From Hygrocybe punicea (lineage: Eukaryota; Basidiomycota; Agaricomycetes; Agaricales; Hygrophoraceae), in NCBI GenBank assembly GCA_963556145.1, contig OY744469.1:1984001-2048000 (forward strand): DNA of 64,000 bases, in the 5' to 3' direction. Shown here one piece after another: positions 32,212 to 43,065 of the stretch. The translations under genes were made by a program, and so were the position numbers. The notes under the pieces were generated by a model. It had not been told where the DNA came from. It saw only the letters and a program-made list of their open reading frames with translations, and did no database searches. Position 1 is the first letter of the stretch; the number at the start of each line of letters is the position of its first letter.

Positions 32212-32981
32212 ATGTCACCAGCTGTCCTCGAGATCGCGCCCATCTCGAACCACCTGCCGACATGCTCGCCCAATCTGATGCCTTTTCATATTGATTATTC
32301 TGGCCCTGCGCCGATCTCAACGTACTTTCGCGCCAAGCCGGCGGGTGAGGGGGATGGGATGAAGACTGGTATAGGAGTAGTTCGGCAGGGGACGTCACCA
32401 CGAGAAACCAACCCCAAAATGTCAACAAACGCCAGCGTCTTGTGGAAAAACCTTTCGAATAATGCTACGCGTCTTGTGGCCGCGTTTCGAGGTCGCACCG
32501 TTCATGGGCTACAAGTAGACATGCCTGAGGGGTACGTCGGGCTGGTATTGCGCGCAGAGGGTGACGTGAACGGCCAGGCCAGCTCTGCAGACGTTATCAT
32601 GGAGAAAAAAACACGGGCAAGCAGAGCAATGTCTAAGAGGAAGACTAGAGCTGGAACGCGAGGAAAACGGAATTCAGTAAAGGCGATGGACGTGGATAGC
32701 GGTGGCGATGGGGGCGGTGAAAGCGCTGGCGTGGATATGGAGGGAGATGCGGATGCGGATGCGCTCGCTGGCAACTTGGAGGAAGACGAGCCAAAACGGA
32801 CGTTGAAACCCACCAATAAATTTCCATCATTCGTTCTGTGGCATCCGGACAACCCTGTTGATGAAGGAAAGGACGAATATTATAGATCGCTGACGGAGTG
32901 GACAATGTTGGCTTCTCAAGTGCGTTTTTGACTGTCCGTCACTGCTTGACATATCTGATCTCTCTTTAGATACATCAATAA
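32212..32981 (+). CDS. RNH203: Ribonuclease H2 subunit C (Rnh203-like)
   Basis: Non-catalytic subunit of nuclear RNase H2, which removes ribonucleotides from DNA. It starts MSPAVLEIAPISNHLPTCSP, then LMPFHIDYSGPAPISTYFRA, VAAFRGRTVHGLQVDMPEGY-VGLVL, a long acidic and basic insert (KKTRASRAMSKRKTRAGTRG, then Asp/Gly-rich), and the C-terminal FVLWHPDNPVDEGKDEYYRS..EWTMLASQIHQ. These three conserved blocks are the family signature; the insert is variable in fungi. One intron (32920-32969) precedes the last three codons. The first ATG of the frame is used; codons upstream are not ATG. The basic patch could be a nuclear localisation signal. Confidence 0.82.
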
Positions 32982-33482
32982 TGCGAATATCCTTGACCGA
33001 GTTAACCGGTGCCTTTGCTTGTGAGTGTTGATGTCCACGTCAACTTGGACAGGCTGTCTCCAACGCTCGGACGGCAGTGTCTCAACCCCGATAGGTTTTG
33101 AGGACTCGTGGTCCTCGAGTAGTTGTGTGAAATTCTGCTTGCAAAGCCTTGTGTTCTCGGAATATAAGGTCCACAATAAGCCTGTCGCTTGGGCAGGCCT
33201 TCTGTTAGAATGCAAAAGTGCAAATAACCAGGCACCAGGCAGTGCGGCAGTGCGATCGGCCGCGTGACCGGACTGACAAAAGTGGCAATTTGCGGAGGCT
33301 GGCTGTCACGGTTGTGTTTCTCGTCCATCTTTTTTTTTCCAATTCCTGTCGGCTTCGCCATCCTATAACTAGTCGCTCTTTTGATTATCTGGCTATCAGG
33401 TCCTCTCTCCTTTAAAATCCCCTGTTTTCAGGTTTTTTTCTCATCCATTCATGGATTTCCAATATTAATTTTTTTACCCCAG
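32982..33482. other. Intergenic with pyrimidine-rich promoter
   Basis: 500 bases; the last 150 before the next ATG are strongly C/T-rich (CCTCTCTCC, TTTTTTTCC), common for fungal core promoters. No gene seen. Confidence 0.4.
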
Positions 33483-34353
33483 ATGTTGGCGTCACTTGCC
33501 CTGACAGTCCTTGTTGCCTCATATTCCGTCCTTGTTCAAGCCGACATCACACCTCTTACACCCGCACCTGGCGACATTTTCGATGAGGGCACAAGCTGTC
33601 ACATCGCTTGGTCTCCTGACACAACTGGTCTTTGGAAGACGATGAACATTGAACTCATGTCAGGAGACAATTTCGACATGATTCATTTGACCAGTATGTT
33701 CAACCTGGCCTACAAATAAGTCCTGCCAGGTACTCACTTTAACTGCATTACAGCCGTGGGCACAGTGGATGGTACCTCTACCGATAGTTTCGACTACGCG
33801 TGTCCAGACGTAAGCTCGTATGCTTGATATTCGTCACCACACTGAGCGACTCCCATTTCTCCAGGTCACACCCAATTCTGCCATCTACTTTTATCAATTC
33901 AGTAGTCCAAACTCAACAAGCAGATTCTGGACGGGCCGTTTCGCCATCGCTGATGCAACCGGCCATACAACGCCGCCTAGCAACAGCACTCAACCCGACA
34001 ACAAACCCATCCCCTGGGGCATAGGCGCTCTCGTCGACCCTTCGACTGCTGTCCCCCCTCCTCCCTACCTTACCAATGGATCTACTACGTCGATACCCCC
34101 CGTCAGCCCCACGACACTTTCATCCTCTCTGGCAACGAACACGTCAACGTTGAGCTCCGCGAGCAGCTCCGCCTCCACCGTGCTCACGTCTTCTACCTTC
34201 AATTCCCTCCTCACCACCAGCGCAAGTGCCGCTTCAACCACTAGTGTTCCGGCTGCCAGCGCCGCCACCAGTGGATTGGTCGTTAACTTTTCCGTGTGGC
34301 AGAGTGCGGTTACTCTTGGTGCTACTGCACTTGCATTCGCGGTGTTTTTTTGA
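33483..34353 (+). CDS. Ser/Thr-rich GPI-anchored Kre9/Knh1-like surface protein
   Basis: A signal peptide (MLASLALTVLVASYSVLVQA) is followed by a Kre9/Knh1-like N-terminal domain starting DITPLTPAPGDIFDEGTSCH-IAWSPD, with GTVDGTSTDSFDYACPDVTP and SAIYFYQFSSPNSTSRFWTG-RFAI. After a Pro linker comes a ~100-residue Ser/Thr-rich stretch, probably heavily O-glycosylated, and a hydrophobic C-terminus (SAVTLGATALAFAVFF) that fits a GPI-anchor signal. Two short introns (about 33694-33752 and 33810-33864) are needed. Family members are linked to cell-wall beta-glucan assembly in yeast, but in mushrooms the role is not established, so function here is by domain only. Confidence 0.8.
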
Positions 34354-34869
34354 GCATTGCTTGATCATGAAGGTTGAAAGTTTTGCGGAGCTGCTTTGAC
34401 TGTCACCACAGCACATCACTTCACATCATCTTGCATTTCTTTCGAAGCACATGGACTCGGGCATCGCTTATGGTATCGTTATTTAAATAAGTAATCTTTT
34501 TTCCTGGATTCAAGGTCCTCAGAAATCGTTCGTTTGGTTTTGGTTTTGGTTTATGGGGTCGCAGTACGTTTGGAATGATAATAGCAATCAAATATTCCTT
34601 AGACTGTCCACTCACGCTCGCAGTGGTCACCGTTGTCACCGCTTCCACAATCGCTTTCTTGAGTTTCTAATGTCACGGTCGGATAACGGTGTTTTACCAC
34701 CAGAGCGGCTAATATCTTCTGTTCATACAAGCGTATTCTGCACTAAATTCTGCTAGCAATTCGTCTGAAATCACTTCTTTCAAGGCAGAGCCCGCCCAGA
34801 GTTGATGGCATCTGCGACCATGCTGGTATTGGGCCGATTAAAAGCATATCTACGAGGACCCTCTAATTG
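34354..34869. other. Tail-to-tail intergenic region
   Basis: 516 bases between the converging GPI-protein and GST genes. A short GGTTTTGGTTTTGGTTT tract is at about 34535. No gene recognised. Confidence 0.4.
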
Positions 34870-36038
34870 TCACAACGCGCTTACGATATGAATGTTTCGG
34901 ATAGGGACGCACCGCTCATAGCTATCAATATACAATTCCTCCGTGCTGCAGGTAGCCCTGAAGGCCGGATGCGCGAGCAGTCGCCCCAGCCATGCACTGA
35001 ACTTTTCCCCGGAGGGGAGCGAAAATCCCCTGTAATGTTTGAGGACGATGGTGGCTCTGAAAAGCCCTGAAGTATTCCACGCCAGACAATAAGTTCTTTC
35101 GATGCTGAGTGGGAAAGAGAAGATGGACGCTCACAAGGACCCGCTATCACATCGATCCATCCCAAGTCCCCTTCCTGTAGCCACAGTCCGAGACCTAGCG
35201 TCTTGGCTCGCTTCTCCCCTTCACCTGTAAAGCCGCCGCCACCCACCACCTCCTTCTCGGCTCGCTCCAAGAGCGTCACCAGGCGCTCCAGTGCCCCATG
35301 GAAATCTTTCCCCGCGTCGATCCGGGCGGAAGGGCCCTGTGCTTGTAGGTAGCGGTAGAAGGCGGGGACGAGGACGCGGTTGACATGGTCTGACTGGAGG
35401 CGCACGAGAGCGCGGGCGTCTAGACGGGCGGCAAATCAAAATTGAATTGGCAAACGTCGAACAAAAATGAGATCGCAAACATGGATCGGTCTTGGGGGGA
35501 AGAAGGCTGCGCTGGGTGGTGTTGGCGGCGAGACTAGAGCAGCCGATGTGTCTGCAAAGGTGAAACTTTGCGAGAGGATGATAGAAAATCGCACTCTTGC
35601 AAGTACTCCAAGATGACCATACTGTCATTCAATGCTCTCGGCGGATTATAGTTGTGCAGCTTCAGTGCCGGGACGAGTCCCTTGGGTGACACCTCGAGAA
35701 GGTCTTGGGTTTTCTTGTACGGATCGACTTCATCTGTGAAACATTTCAATGTTGTGTCACCATGGCGGAAAACGATAGGGAGAAGGTTAAATTACAGTAC
35801 TAGTAGTAGAAATGTAGAGGTGAACTTTAGTGCAGAATTCAAGAGTTTTGGACATTACTTTGTACGGGATCTGGAGATATTCCAAGGCAACCCAAACGCG
35901 CTGCACAAACGGACAAAAGCAGCCGGCAAATAGGGTGATGTCCTCCGGTTGAGCGTGTTTGTTGACTGTGTCTAGCGCGTTGCCCGTGCATTGGGTGTGG
36001 AAGCCTTTCCCGGAGTCATTCAGGCTGGTGGAAGACAT
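34870..36038 (-). CDS. Glutathione S-transferase (GST-like)
   Basis: Probable cytosolic detoxification or redox enzyme. Exon 1 (36038 to about 35861) reads MSSTSLNDSGKGFHTQCTGN and the thioredoxin-fold start TLFAGCFCPFVQRVWVALEY; the CPF site suggests an omega/GTT-like GST with a catalytic cysteine. Exon 2 reads DEVDPYKKTQDLLEVSPKGL-VPAL..NDSMVILEYLQE, exon 3 PPKTDPYARALVRLQSDHVN..LVPAFYRYLQAQ, and the last exon WNTSGLFRATIVLKHYRGFS..LLAHPAFRATCSTEELYIDS. The GT donor after IPYK and the only AG acceptor before EVDPY do not keep the frame, so either a microexon is missed or the gene carries a lesion there. It shares its upstream region with DNM1. Confidence 0.75.
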
Positions 36039-36371
36039 GACCGTCAGTGTGGAGCTGACCCAGGCTTACCCGGTAATAGCCTTTGATGGCTGCATGCTTA
36101 CACAGAAAGTGGTTCTGGCGTGCTCAGCGCTCACCAACAACCTCCCAGTAATTGTACCTGGCTCAAGCTCACCAGTGCTAAACCAAGTTGCGCCGTGCAC
36201 CGTACACAAGCGCCAACTACCGCAAACAACCCATAAGAAAACCGCGAGTGCCGCGACAGTACGCCAACCAGCCGTTTCGGCCTGCCCAACCGCGCGTCCA
36301 CGCATCTATAAAAGCCCTTAACAGTCCCCGAGTTCTTCTCCCATCACACCTCCCACCCGAACCGTGTCGCC
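36039..36371. promoter_or_regulatory. Divergent GST/DNM1 upstream region with TATA box
   Basis: 333 bases between the two start codons. TATAAAAG at 36307-36314 lies 65 bases before the DNM1 ATG, followed by a C/T-rich leader (CTTCTCCCATCACACCTCCC). No matching box is evident towards GST. Confidence 0.55.
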
Positions 36372-39300
36372 ATGGACTCAGACCTTATCAAGCTTGTCAA
36401 CAAGCTGCAGGATACGTTCAGCAACCTTGGTGATTGCAAACGCTTTGTTTCTTTTTTTATTTTTCGTGTCGTGGATTGAACTTGCGCGTTTGATTCTAGG
36501 CGGAGAGCTGGACATGCCACAGCTAGTCGTGGTACGTGATTTATCGACATTGGCTGATCACGCAAGACGTAGACACGAAAGCTTTTTGCCTAGGTCGGTA
36601 GCCAGTCGGCAGGCAAATCGAGCGTGCTTGAAACGTTTGTAATCCTTTTCTTCCTTGCCCACTGACACTATTTAATGCATATTTTGCCCCCAGAATTGTC
36701 GGCCGGGACTTCCTTCCTCGCGGACAGGGTATCGTCACCCGACGGCCACTCATCCTCCAACTCGTCCACACACCTCCTCCCGAATCCTCCTCCAGCTCTC
36801 AGCCCACTGAATGGGCACAGTTCCTCCACATTGACAAACGATTCACAGACTACGGTGAAATACGCAAAGAAATCGAGCAGGAGACGTTCAGGGTAGCCGG
36901 ACAGAATAAGGGTATCAGCAAATTGCCCATATCTCTTAGGATCTACAGTCCGGAAGTCCTGGATTTGACGTTGGTCGATTTACCCGGTTTAACAAAAGTA
37001 CTTGTCCGGCGTAAATCGTTCATTTCTAGCCGCTCCTCTCAACGCGTTCTCTGTAGATTCCCGTAGGTGACCAGCCCAGCGATATTGAACGCCAAATTCG
37101 CAATCTAGTTCTTGATTATATCTCAAAACCCAATTGGTTAGTCTTTCCATGTTATTTCATGTCGCCGAATGCGATTAACGTTCTGCGCAGTGTCATTTTG
37201 TCCGTCTCCGCCGCCAATGTTGATCTCGCAAACTCCGAATCTCTCAAACTCGCTCGCTCTGTCGACCCACAAAGTCGACGAACCATCGGCGTCCTCACAA
37301 AACTTGATCTCATGGATGCAGGCACCAACGCACTGGACATCCTCACAGGGCGTGTCTACCCGTTGAAACTCGGCTTCATCGGTGTTGTCAATCGTAGCCA
37401 GCAAGATATTAACGTTGAGAAGAGTATGAAAGATGCCTTGGAGGACGAAAAGGATTTCTTCAAAAACCATTCAGCGTACAGAAATATTGCTCATAGAAAT
37501 GGAACCAAGCATCTGGCCAAGACTTTAAATCAAGTCAGTATTCAATTCAATGACAATGATGCTACCTTTGTTGATGCTTGGAGGTTTACTTCAGGTCCTA
37601 CTCAATCACATCCGAGACAAACTACCGGATATGAAAGCACGGTTGAATACCCTGATGGGTCAAGCGCAACAAGAATTGAATTCCTTTGGAGATTCTGCCG
37701 TATTCGGTGACGCAAACCAGGTACCGTTATTACTTAACTTGCGTTTCTTACGTCTATTCGCTAAAGCTCGATACAGCAGGGTGCCCTAATTCTTCGCCTC
37801 ATGACACAATTTGCGCGCGATTTCGTTTCTTCAATCGACGGCACCAACGTCGACATTTCCACAAAAGAACTTTCTGGCGGTGCCCGAATATACTATATCT
37901 TCAACGACATTTTTGGCCACGCACTAGCCTCCATCGACTCTACGTCAAACCTCGACAACCAAGATATCCGTACGGCTATTCGTAACTCAACTGGGCCTCG
38001 ACCTAGTCTTTTTGTACCCGAAGTCGCTTTCGACTTGCTTGTGAAACCCCAGATCAAACTACTTGAAGCTCCAAGTTTGCGGTGCGTTGAGTTGGTATAT
38101 GAAGAGCTTGTCAAGATTTGCCATAATTGTACAAGCCATGTGAGACAAAGTCCTCTCATTTCATTAACGTGAAATCAATGATTTAAATAGGAACTTCAAC
38201 GCTTCCCCAGACTGCATGCACAACTGATTGAGGTCGTCTCGGAGTTGCTACGGGAACGGCTCGGCCCTACATCAGAATATGCGCAAAGCCTAATCGAGAT
38301 CCAAGCCGCGTACATCAACACCAACCACCCGGCGTTTATCTCGGGATCCGCTGTAGCGGCGCAACATGCCGCCCATACCCCTCCAAGACAGCCACGACCA
38401 CCACGGGTAAGCATCTTCCAAATGATAGCTTGACCTTGATTATTCATACTGGAGTCGGATCGCCAGCCAGCGTCCACCGAGCCTGTCAATACCGTACCCT
38501 CGCACGAAGATGACGGCGAGGAGTCATCAGAAGAAAAAACTGGGGCCAATGGGGTTCTCTCCCGAGACGGACGTTCGGTCTCCTCCACAGTTCATGATCG
38601 TCAGTGGCCTGCCGCGTCAACGACGCCAGCAATTCCCGTGGGGTCGGGTACACTGAACAAACAGGCTTCGAGAAATCAGCATTCCCACCGGCAGACACGA
38701 CGTCCTCATTCGGTACATCCGAGTGGGATGGGTTCGTCTCCGCCGACCGCGCGCGAGACGTTTTTGAACTACTTCTTTGGGCAGAACGGGCCGGGGCCTA
38801 TCGGGTCGAGCATGGAAAGATCGAGTGCGAGTCCGGGGCAGGGTATCGTACCCGTTGGACGAGACATCTCTATCGTGGAGTCATCGGTGCCTTCGGGATT
38901 GATGGCGGGAAGGGGTAGCATGGACGGGAGTAGTGCGGCGTTCGACATGAAGAGCCTCGGTAAACATATAGAAGCCGTACGTGTGACACACAACGGTTAT
39001 ATTGTCGCTTGCCGACGAATCTGACGAGTTTCTTTTTTGCCGCCGCCGCCGCCGCCGGTTTGCCTAGATCCCATCGGACGGGTCCCATTCTGCGCTCAGA
39101 GAAGAGATGGAGACGTCGCTTATCCGTTCACTTATCGCTTCGTACTTCTCGATCGTTAGGCAGAGCATCCAGGACCTCATACCCAAGGCCATCATGCATT
39201 TCCTAGTCAACCACACATCGCAGCACGTTCAGAACCGACTTGTCGCCTCTCTGTACAAACCCGAGCTCTTTGCAGACTTGTTGAACGAGGATGAGTCCTT

Positions 39301-39427
39301 GGTAGCGGAACGAGCGAGGGTGAAGGCGCTGTTGGACGCGTATAAGGAGGCATTCAAGATCCTATCGGATGTCAGCCTAAAACCTTTCGTAGATCAATCT
39401 CCTTTAGACAGTGGAAAACGCGCGTAA
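36372..39427 (+). CDS. DNM1: Dynamin-related GTPase, Dnm1/DRP1 type
   Basis: Large GTPase that constricts mitochondria and peroxisomes. It starts [20 protein letters not shown]. GTPase motifs: [20 protein letters not shown] (P-loop), [18 protein letters not shown] (switch), [12 protein letters not shown] and [10 protein letters not shown]. The middle/stalk follows ([20 protein letters not shown]..., [20 protein letters not shown]), then a variable Ser/Pro-rich insert containing [12 protein letters not shown], and a C-terminal effector domain ([45 protein letters not shown]). The ETFLNYFFG insert and LYKPELF ending favour Dnm1 over Vps1. Many introns; one splits the P-loop region just after QLVVV. 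Terminal residues after SDV are extended ([17 protein letters not shown]). Confidence 0.92.
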
Positions 39428-39656
39428 TAATAGTATTGCACGTCAACTCCGTTAAATCTGTGTCGGCGATCCCCTTTTTCTCTTTTTTTCTAGATCGTGA
39501 GGTGGCAAAATGCCACATAAAGCAGATGCATTGGTCTATGTAGCTATCGGGCAAGTATCAACAAACAAGGGCGCCAAGAGAACCAGAGACAGAACGTAAC
39601 CTGGTAGCGAAAATACCAACAGATCTGACAGCGTGAAACCCAGACTTGGGGAGAGA

Positions 39657-39681
39657 GGGGAGGGTGGGGTGGGGTGGGGTG
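39657..39681 (+). repeat. (GGGGT)n tract
   Basis: Short GGGTGGGGTGGGGTGGGGT run in the 3' intergenic gap between DNM1 and the Bcs1-like gene (39428-39743), which otherwise shows nothing. Confidence 0.8.
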
Positions 39682-39743
39682 GACAATAGCTTGGGGAAGA
39701 CAAGACATTTGTCAAGGAAAGAGCCCGTAAGTAAAATTTGTAC

Positions 39744-42700
39744 TTAAGGGGTTACGGCGGCAGCGGCAGCAGCAGGCTGCCCTTTGACAGAAACCCACTT
39801 CTCCTTGCTCTCCTCCTTCTTCTCGTCAGAGGACTTGTCGCCTTCTTCCTCTGAGGTGACGCTTTCTTCAGTGTCCGCGTCGATGCCGGTGCTGTTATCA
39901 GATTCTGAACTCGAGGATGAATCACTGAACAACGAAGCTTCGGGTTCGGCGGTAGGAACTTGGGTGTCACCAGTCGTTGCGGCGATAGTGGTGGTGGTGG
40001 TAGCCACTGCAACTTCGCTCTTGTTGGCCGCGGCCTCCGTTCGCAGGGACTTTTTGGCCTTGGCTCGTGCTTCCTTTCGTTCAAGTTTCTATATATATGA
40101 TTGTCAAAGGGGCATTAAAGTTAATTTCAAACGCGCCAATTAATTAATTAATCCGACCTCTTTGGCTTCCTTTTGCTCCTTCTTTTGAAGGGGGTTCGTT
40201 TTGTGTTAGTGACTACTTCCAAAGATATCAGCGAGCCATCACCTCTTTAACGGCCAGCTCTTCTTTCTGTACGAAGGACCAAACGTCACGTTAGAGTCAT
40301 CCGATGTGGTAAATGAGAATGAAAATAATGAACCTCTTTCTTGTCTTGTTCTTCTTTCTGTGACATCGTAAAAGGAAAATTAGAACCTGTCTGTACTGAT
40401 ACACAAGCCCGAAGAAACCCTGACTGACCTCCTTTTTCTCTTTAGCCTCGCGCTAGGAGGGGAGTAGAAAAAAGTATCAGCACGCAGGATTTGTCCGGCA
40501 GCATAAGTGAATGAATCAACCTCAGCTTTCTCTTTCTTGAGCTTCTCCCGGGTTTCCCGCTCTTGGATGACCCTTGTGTAATCGACGATGATTTTAGGGG
40601 AGAAATAAAAACAAAACAAGGACATACCAATCTGCGACTTCGTCTACGCTTTCACGTGGTCGAGTCTTGTTCTTGAGAAGATACCCTTGAAGAGACGCGA
40701 CCTATAAGATGTATATAATACGTCAGCCATAAAATCCGCAATCTCGAAAAAGAAAATAATATATTCAACGCTACGCACACTCATCTCGTCCTCCGGGATT
40801 GCCTCCGCAAAACGCTTAGCAAGCTCCGATATCTCATCTTCGCTCAACAATGGAATAGCATGAGCGGGGATCTTGCGCTTAGGCAGAGGGAGGTTCCTCT
40901 GCGACGAGTCCTTGGGCGCGGCCGGTGGAATGGGAGAGACGGTCGTGGGTTTGTAAGGGAAGAAGCATTTGAATATACCCTCGGCTTGCCATTTCGTTGC
41001 GTGCGTGAAGTTGACCCAAACATCCATACGACCTGGTCGGCTCAGCGCTGGATCTAAGCGCTCGATGTGGTTCGTTGTAGCGAATAAGAGGCTGTGGTTG
41101 CAATTGCGGATAATCAGCAAACGAGGTCCCCCGCAAAGAACTTCCTTTCGGGGACTACATACCGGCCTTCGGCAGCAGCGACACCATCGAGGCTGTTTAA
41201 GAGCCCACTCAGACTCAACGTTGAACCATCAGTAGCTTCGGTTGTGTTCGTAGTACTATTGGAGGAAGAGGTTGGTGTTCCGGTGGATGTAGCGTCACGA
41301 CTGACGGAGCGCGTAAATGCAGCATCTAGATCCTCCAAGAGCAAAATACATCTATCACCGAATTTTATTTATTTTAAAAAAAGTTAATTTTAGTTGAATA
41401 GCCACGTGAGAAAGCGACTTGCCTGGTTGGTACATATCCCATTAAGGTTGTCAAAGTATTATCACTCATGCTGGGATTCGGCTTTACGTTTAGCATATTT
41501 TAAGTTTCGGTCGGAAGTATGCCCGCTTACCCCTTTGACGAAAGGCTGACAACATAAATATCAAGGCCGAGTTCGCCAGCTAAGGAATGGATGAGGGACG
41601 TTTTGCCGCTGTCATGTTGATAATTGATGAATAACGTGGATCAGAATAAGGATTGGTAATATGCTAACCTCCCTGGCACGCCATGCAGAAGGTAGCCTCT
41701 TCGAAAGGGAATTCCTAAATGAAATGTCAAAATCGATCCATTTCGAAGTATTGGCAACGTCTAACCTCGCTCGGCGTACCTGCACGCACAAAAAAAAACA
41801 TGCATGAGCACTTTTGCAAATGATTGGAAGGTGAAAGACTCGTACCATTCTTCTGAGCACAGAAAGTCTTTGCAATCGGCGAGCAGCATGTCCTTGACGC
41901 CAGGTTGCAATACAATGGAGCTCATCGGGCGCTTCTGCCTAGCGCCGTTCCATCGCCAACAACTATACGTACTGCATAACAAAATAAGCGACGGATCACC
42001 AAGAGCGGAACAGAAACCTTTCGGCACGTACGTGTCTGCTAAGAATATGTGTACTCGATGTTCAGCATCCTTCTCGTACTCTCGCTTGGCCTCCAGAACA
42101 AGCTTCTTGAGAATGTCATTGTTGCGGGAAACAACACTGATTCAGCAAACTTGTCAGTTTTGTCGGTCCATTCATTTTAAAAACGGAGATACCTAATCTT
42201 AAGTGCGGCACCGTGGCTGTATTCTGGATAGCGTTTCGTTCTGGTGATCTATGGGGCAAGTGATGAATAAACATAAACATAAGTAGTAGCGCACAGCATT
42301 CCGTGCTTACCCGAAGCCAATGGCCCCTGTAATAGATCGTGTGGGTGGTATCTGAAACGACATGCCAAATAAAGAATGAGGATAAATTCGATAATTGTTT
42401 TTGCACGAATGGGGGAAGTGGCAAAAAGTATAACTTACCCAGGCTTGGCATGAACGCCACTTTACGTTTCTTCCGTCCATGAACGAGAACATCTCCGCTA
42501 TCTTCCTCGGCCGCTTCTTCTTCGTCTTCCAAGTCACCAGTTGTGGACTGAGTCATACCGTTTCGGCCGACGGAACGAGTTGTGATTTCGAATTCCCTGC
42601 TGCGGCCCCAAGCAGGTTGCTAAATGAAATGCTGTAAAGACGGATAACTATTGGATCCGAATCCTGGTGATACATACTTTCGCAAGCCAATGCATCAGCC

Positions 42701-43065
42701 TAATTAAATCATGAGATGTCGGGGGACACGCGTAGAATAATAAATAAACCACACACCAGTCATAGGGATAGTCCTCTTGGCTGAAATGAGCAGTGAGGAA
42801 GAAAGCTGGCAAGGAGTTTGTGTATAAGAATGCCTAGGCAAGGCGACGATGCTAAACAAATAGCTTACAATCGACGAAACCATTCCACGCGGAGACCGAG
42901 ACACGTCTGGCGGTTTCAACGGTACCTCCAATGACAACTAATTTCTGGGTAGGACGTGTAAGAGTTAGGTATATGGAGATATATTTGAAAACGGTTTACA
43001 AGAGTGTCTTGGATGGCACCCGTGTTCATCCCGAAAGGCGACAGCATGTTTTTGAGCGCCTCCAT
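39744..43065 (-). CDS. Bcs1-like AAA ATPase with repeated-microexon tail
   Basis: Start at [20 protein letters not shown]. The Bcs1 N-terminal domain includes [20 protein letters not shown] and [20 protein letters not shown]; the AAA domain has Walker [20 protein letters not shown] (an intron falls inside it), Walker [13 protein letters not shown], sensor [20 protein letters not shown] and the second region of homology. True Bcs1 inserts the Rieske protein into complex III; several paralogues of unknown role exist in mushrooms, and this one has an acidic insert ([15 protein letters not shown]) and a long C-terminal tail. The tail begins with coiled-coil KEKAE and is built by four 24-nt exons (40429-40452, 40334-40357, 40243-40266, 40158-40181), each giving eight charged residues, then a Ser/Asp-rich acidic end. 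It is therefore probably not the mitochondrial core Bcs1. Confidence 0.87.
40158..40452 (-). repeat. Four tandem 24-nt exons
   Basis: Exons encode [24 protein letters not shown] and KEQKEAKE in order. Each is exactly 24 nt, phase 0, and ends GAG before a GT donor. Introns between them are 71, 67 and 61 bp, flanked by introns of 68 and 69 bp. Confidence 0.8.

Noticed and set aside
36066..36305. Minus frame in the GST/DNM1 promoter with a hydrophobic stretch
   Set aside because: Lies between two divergent genes, next to a TATA box; nothing supports it as a gene.
36372..39427. Vps1 instead of Dnm1
   Set aside because: The N-terminus fits both, but the ETFLNYFFG insert and the VQNRLV..LYKPELF end match Dnm1/DRP1.
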